A stretch of DNA of 64,000 nucleotides from contig NC_085869.1 of assembly GCF_034702125.1 (NCBI RefSeq), positions 48,446,042 through 48,510,041 of the forward strand, given 5' to 3'. The DNA comes from Engraulis encrasicolus (taxonomy: Eukaryota > Chordata > Actinopteri > Clupeiformes > Engraulidae). Below the pieces are notes generated by a model. The model searched no databases and was not told the origin of the DNA. It saw nothing but the letters and a program-made list of their open reading frames with translations. The position numbers were made by a program, and so were the translations under genes. Below, piece by piece: positions 60,052 to 64,000 of the stretch (positions within the stretch are counted from its first letter, which is position 1; the number at the start of each line of letters is the position of its first letter).

Positions 60052-61714
60052 AATATAGGCCTATGTATGAAGGACTCAATTGTCATTGTACTATGTAGGT
60101 AAGGGACCTGATACTCGGTGCTTAACATAGCGTTGCCTACCAGGGTGGTTGTCTGAAAGGCTCAAAAATAACCTTTTAAGAGCGCTTTTATCAAAAAATT
60201 CTCATCTGGGGGAGACCCTGTAGTTTGGCTTGGTTACCAGTTTCTTGCTCACCAATATCAGACCCCCCAAAACCGCCACTGGTACATGGGTGTTTGAACG
60301 TGGTTAAAGTATTAGCACATGGGGGTTAGAACATTGCTCTGGAAGGCTGACCACCAATGATTAATGGAGTGTGGTTTAAGACCATTTCTTCTTTTCATTC
60401 TTCTGTTCTTTTGTCTTAATCATCTAGTTTACAGTTGTCATAATTCTGAGTATTGGATATGAAACCATCCTATGCGTATCTACTTGTCAACTTGCACAGA
60501 AACTTTGTGTTTACCAACATATTGATCCCCCAGATTTGAAATGTCTGTCATCCTGTACAACAGTGCATAGCGGCAGGCTCTTCATTGGTCGGTCGGGTCC
60601 TCTAAGTCTAACGGTGGACTTAATTGATTTGTTATTGGCTGTTGCATTTAATCAACATTGCATCAAATGTGCCATTTTCTTGTTGACAAAACCTGAGATG
60701 TCCTCTTTGCTGGGTCCATATTATTGCATCTGATTCTCAATATGCATGTGAGAGCTGCATAAACAAAGTCATAATAAGCAACATTTGTTTGAAAAGTGTT
60801 ATCTTCAGGCTTATTGGTTTTCTCACTAAGAAATAAATCTTTATGAATGCAGTCTGCAAATATAGGCTAACAGATAATCTTATGTCATTTAAAAAAATAC
60901 TGAAGGGTGGCAATGAGAACAAGGCGGGCACATCACCCCACAGAGCTCCAGGAAAATAGAGGCCCTGTATGAGAGAATTTTTTCTCCCATCCTGTCAATG
61001 GAAACTAAATATCTGCTGTGGGTGTGAGTGCGTTATTGGGAGGAATTTGGGAAAACTGGCCCTCTGGGACTCTGAATTGAGTACCCCTGCAATTGTAGGG
61101 CCCTATTGTAGGGCCCTTAAAAAAAAAAATTGAGCAAAATCGTTAAAGGGGGGGCTAATACTAATGTAGGACGCCCCCCTAAAATATGGCTAACGACGGC
61201 CCTGTGGGCCGCAACTCGAGAGGTCCTTGAAAAAAAGAATATTTACTCACATGTTGTTTAGATAATCATGTTGTTTACTTAGGCTATCTTATGTCTTGTG
61301 TGCGTCCAGAAACGTGAGTACACTTTCTTATTTGGTGTTCTTATGTGTTTTGGTGTAGCCTACTATTAGGCAGGATTTATGTTAAAACCTTGTCATTTCA
61401 ATCGCGGAGGTAATTTTCGACCGCAAATTATTTTGCGCGAGTATACCCACAAGGTACAGTGTTACATTTTCTATCTGCCGTCGTGATATGGTGTATTTTC
61501 ATGCTTATGGTGTTGATATATGTATTTGAAATCATTTTTAGCCGATTGTTAGGGGGACATTTGCCGTTTTGACTTGCTACAGTAGACCTAGCCTATTTCC
61601 TCCTATATTAATACAGTCATAGACCTCGCCAAACTCGAAAAATCTGTGGCCAGTATGCACGGTGCTCTGAGGAAGAACATCAATGATAGTACGGCGGATG
61701 GATGATTTGATCGT
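60052..61714. other. Unassigned intergenic DNA
   Basis: No gene recognised. The block at 60960-61200 contains AGGGCCCT-type duplicated words (61100-61120). Confidence 0.4.
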
Positions 61715-62430
61715 GCACTTTTGAGTAAAAGCATGAAAATCGGTACACATGTCCTTCTTGATATGCTGATTAACATTAGCATTGGAGGCGTCATGAAAAA
61801 TTCATCGTTCTCAAGATGGCCGCCAAATCCAATATGGCCAATTCATGTTTATGAATCTACCTATCTACCTAACACTTGGTAGTAAAGGCATGAAAATCGG
61901 TACACATATCCTTCTTGATATGCTGATTAAATTTAGCGTTGGAGGCGTTGCGCAAAATTCATCGTTTTCAAGATGGCCGCCAAATCCAATATGGCCTACC
62001 CATATTAATGAATCTTCTTGATACTTGGTAGTAAAAGCATGAAAATCGGTACACATATCATTCTTGATATGCTGATTAATATTACCATTGGAGGCATTGC
62101 TAAAAATGCTGTATTTTCAAGATGGCCGCCAAATCCAATATGGCCTTCCCATATTAGTGAATCTTCTTGACACTTGGTAGTAAAAGCATGAAAATCGGTA
62201 CACATATCCTTGATATGCTGATTAATATTAGCATTGGAGGTGTAGCGGGAAAAAAAAATCATTGTTTTCAAGATGGCCGCCAAATCAAATATGGCCAGCC
62301 CATATTAACTACCTGGTACTTTGTGGTAAAAGCATGACAATTGGTACACAGTTACTTCTTTAGATGCTGATTCATATTAGGAATGGAGGCATGAACAAAA
62401 ATCAGATAAAATATGACTGACCCATATTAC
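61715..62430. repeat. Minisatellite, about 149-bp unit, five copies
   Basis: The word ATGAAAATCGGTACACAT (last copy diverged) recurs at 61733, 61890, 62039, 62188 and 62334, spacings 157, 149, 149 and 146. Each unit carries TTCAAGATGGCCGCCAAATC or a variant. The short minus-strand ORFs here are the unit read in one frame. Confidence 0.95.
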
Positions 62431-62583
62431 AATACAATACAGTACAATGTGTATTTATATAGCACAGTATCACAACTATGAAGTTTACTCAAAGCGCTTT
62501 GAAAAAAGACATACACGCATACATACACATTCACACACCAGCTGTGCACAGTGTCCAGACTGCCGTACGGCAACGGTTGTCAC

Positions 62584-62584
<1 letters not shown>

Positions 62585-62637
<53 letters not shown>
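62585..62637. repeat. (CA)n microsatellite
   Basis: Pure CA run, next to fish-repeat-like GTATTTATATAGCACAG and CAAAGCGCTTTGAAAAAAG words at 62452-62505. Confidence 0.96.
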
Positions 62638-62639
<2 letters not shown>

Positions 62640-62640
<1 letters not shown>

Positions 62641-64000
62641 GCGCCGACTTTTGTTTTGTCCCGTGGGTGCTCACGGTTCCCAACTGGGGGTCGCGACCCA
62701 CAGAAAGTCCCGTTTGTTTGCCATGCCTTGCTTTCCAACAACATAACCGGTTCATGAGTTGGTGACTTTATTTGAATGAGTAGGCTACATAATAAATGTA
62801 TTCTAAGCTTATTTATTTTCGTTGTGGTTGTCAAATCAATAGGCTATTTTACAATAAAATCGCCTATATTTGAATTGAGATTGAAAATGGAATTGCTTTA
62901 CATGGTGAAGGGCCTATAAATTAAACGCAAAGCCCAGATCACGTTTGCCGGTGCCTTTTTCTAGACGGCATTATGACTAAAGGTGACCGTGTTTAAAATG
63001 AACACAGCTGTGAAGCTAGAAGATCAAGATTTTCCTTGAGCATGCCACTAAAGCTAAATCTGCAGTCACTGACTATGCAGTCAGTTACTAAAATGAAACC
63101 ATGCATGTGAAAGTTGTATGTCTTCAAATATATTTTTATGAAGCATAGCAGCATTGTGCAGTAGCCTAATACAGACGTCCAAAGAGGATCTCAATTGAAA
63201 ACAATAACAGCAGCAGCAACGCGAGCGCGAGCGAGTGAATTCAGACTGGCGTTCAGTCACTTGCAACACAGCGTTTGGGTCATTTCAGAATTGTGGGTAC
63301 ATTTCAGGTTTTGACAAAAGTAAAATAAAATGTTTTATTTCTGTGAAACTTTTTATCAATTCTCAAAGAACATACTTTCAATTGTACACTTCCAGTATTT
63401 GCCAAGCTTAAACATGTATGATTTTTATTATTTTATGTAAAAATCAGAGAACTATGGGTACATTCTGTCAACTCTGTTACGGGCAAATTAGGGTAAATAT
63501 CAACTAAATGCAATAGCCTACATGGTAAAATCATGTGTTCCCTGACAGAGTATTTATCCATATATCCATTTATTTAACTTTGAGTTTTCTATGATAAATA
63601 TTCTTTTTTCAGGAGTTAAAACATTGAGACGTTTCACTGAAAAGTTGCCAAGAGTGTTTACATTTTCTCCATAAATAGGTTTAAAAATCTGTTAAATGCT
63701 TTGAAATTTCATGTAATGAATTAGTTAGTAATGGCACTGCTTCTGTTGTATGTATTAACAAGAAAACATATTTAATTATCTGTTTTTAAGCAAAAACAAA
63801 CAACTTTTGTAACAGAGTTGACGGGACAAACATAACAGAGTTTGACACTGTCAAGCTCTGATATTGTGTTGCCAGATTTTTCTGACCATTTCCAGCCCAA
63901 ACAGTGCTCAAAAACCTAAATTCTAAATTCTTCCCAATTTCAACAAAGTGTATTGATTTCTGAGGCAATACAAACATTTTTCTTAATCATTTTTACCCGC
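62640..64000. other. Unassigned DNA with a hAT fragment at the end
   Basis: No gene recognised. At 63867-63965 GTGTTGCCAGATTTTT and TTCCAGCCCAAACAGTGCTC resemble the miniature hAT at 43737, probably the start of another copy cut by the window end. Confidence 0.45.

Noticed and set aside
61715..62430. Regularly spaced repeats that might suggest a CRISPR-like array
   Set aside because: The whole 149-bp unit repeats, with no unique spacers; it is a minisatellite in a vertebrate genome.

Overview
This is a window of vertebrate nuclear DNA, almost certainly from a ray-finned (teleost) fish. The host genes are three intron-containing gamma-M (methionine-rich) crystallins, the fish-type soluble lens proteins. 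The surrounding DNA is packed with element types typical of fish genomes: Tc1/mariner, hAT, piggyBac-like TTAA elements, an L1/Tx1-type LINE, tRNA-derived short repeats and many CA/GA microsatellites. There are no operons, CRISPR arrays or bacterial features. The species cannot be fixed from this sequence.

Host genes. All three crystallin genes lie on the minus strand at 26244-27066, 44288-45703 and 57094-58103. Each has the same layout: a 12-nt first coding exon (M-H/Q-G-K), a 243-nt exon for the N-terminal two Greek keys and a 279-nt exon for the C-terminal two Greek keys. All introns are phase 0 with GT..AG borders, and each gene predicts a 177-residue protein. Each has a TATA box and a shared upstream block, so all three look intact. 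Genes 1 and 2 are almost identical in exon 3 but not in exon 2, which suggests gene conversion.

Layout. 1-2913: right part of a hAT element carrying CA and GA microsatellites. 2934-4683: a second hAT element with its 8-bp target duplication. 5369-7502: a TTAA-flanked piggyBac-like element. 8000-10800: diverged repeats and unexplained DNA. 10802-23580: one old, broken L1/Tx1-type LINE, split by a piggyBac-like element (12892-15158) and by an unclassified element (17620-22257), which itself holds a hAT (19294-21199) that holds a Tc1 (19420-21035). 23873-25397: a hAT element. 26244-27170: crystallin 1. 27556-30424: second piggyBac-like copy with a small hAT inside. 31106-31438: a foldback element. 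32800-33450: a Tc1 relic. 33521-35923: inverted copy of the first hAT family. 36057-39196: Tc1 split by a hAT. 39644-39974: short hAT element. 40801-41568: four tRNA-like units. 43737-43934: short hAT element. 44187-45807: crystallin 2. 49167-49291: hairpin element. 50578-55319: third copy of the first hAT family, holding another hAT that holds a TTAA element. 57056-58200: crystallin 3. 58418-60047: two TTAA-type miniature elements. 61715-62430: a five-copy minisatellite.

No new defence, metabolic or regulatory system was found. The best material is the crystallin cluster (exon-level homogenisation, shared promoter block) and the nested transposon record, whose layers can be put in relative time order. 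All calls are by eye; no alignment or database search was run.
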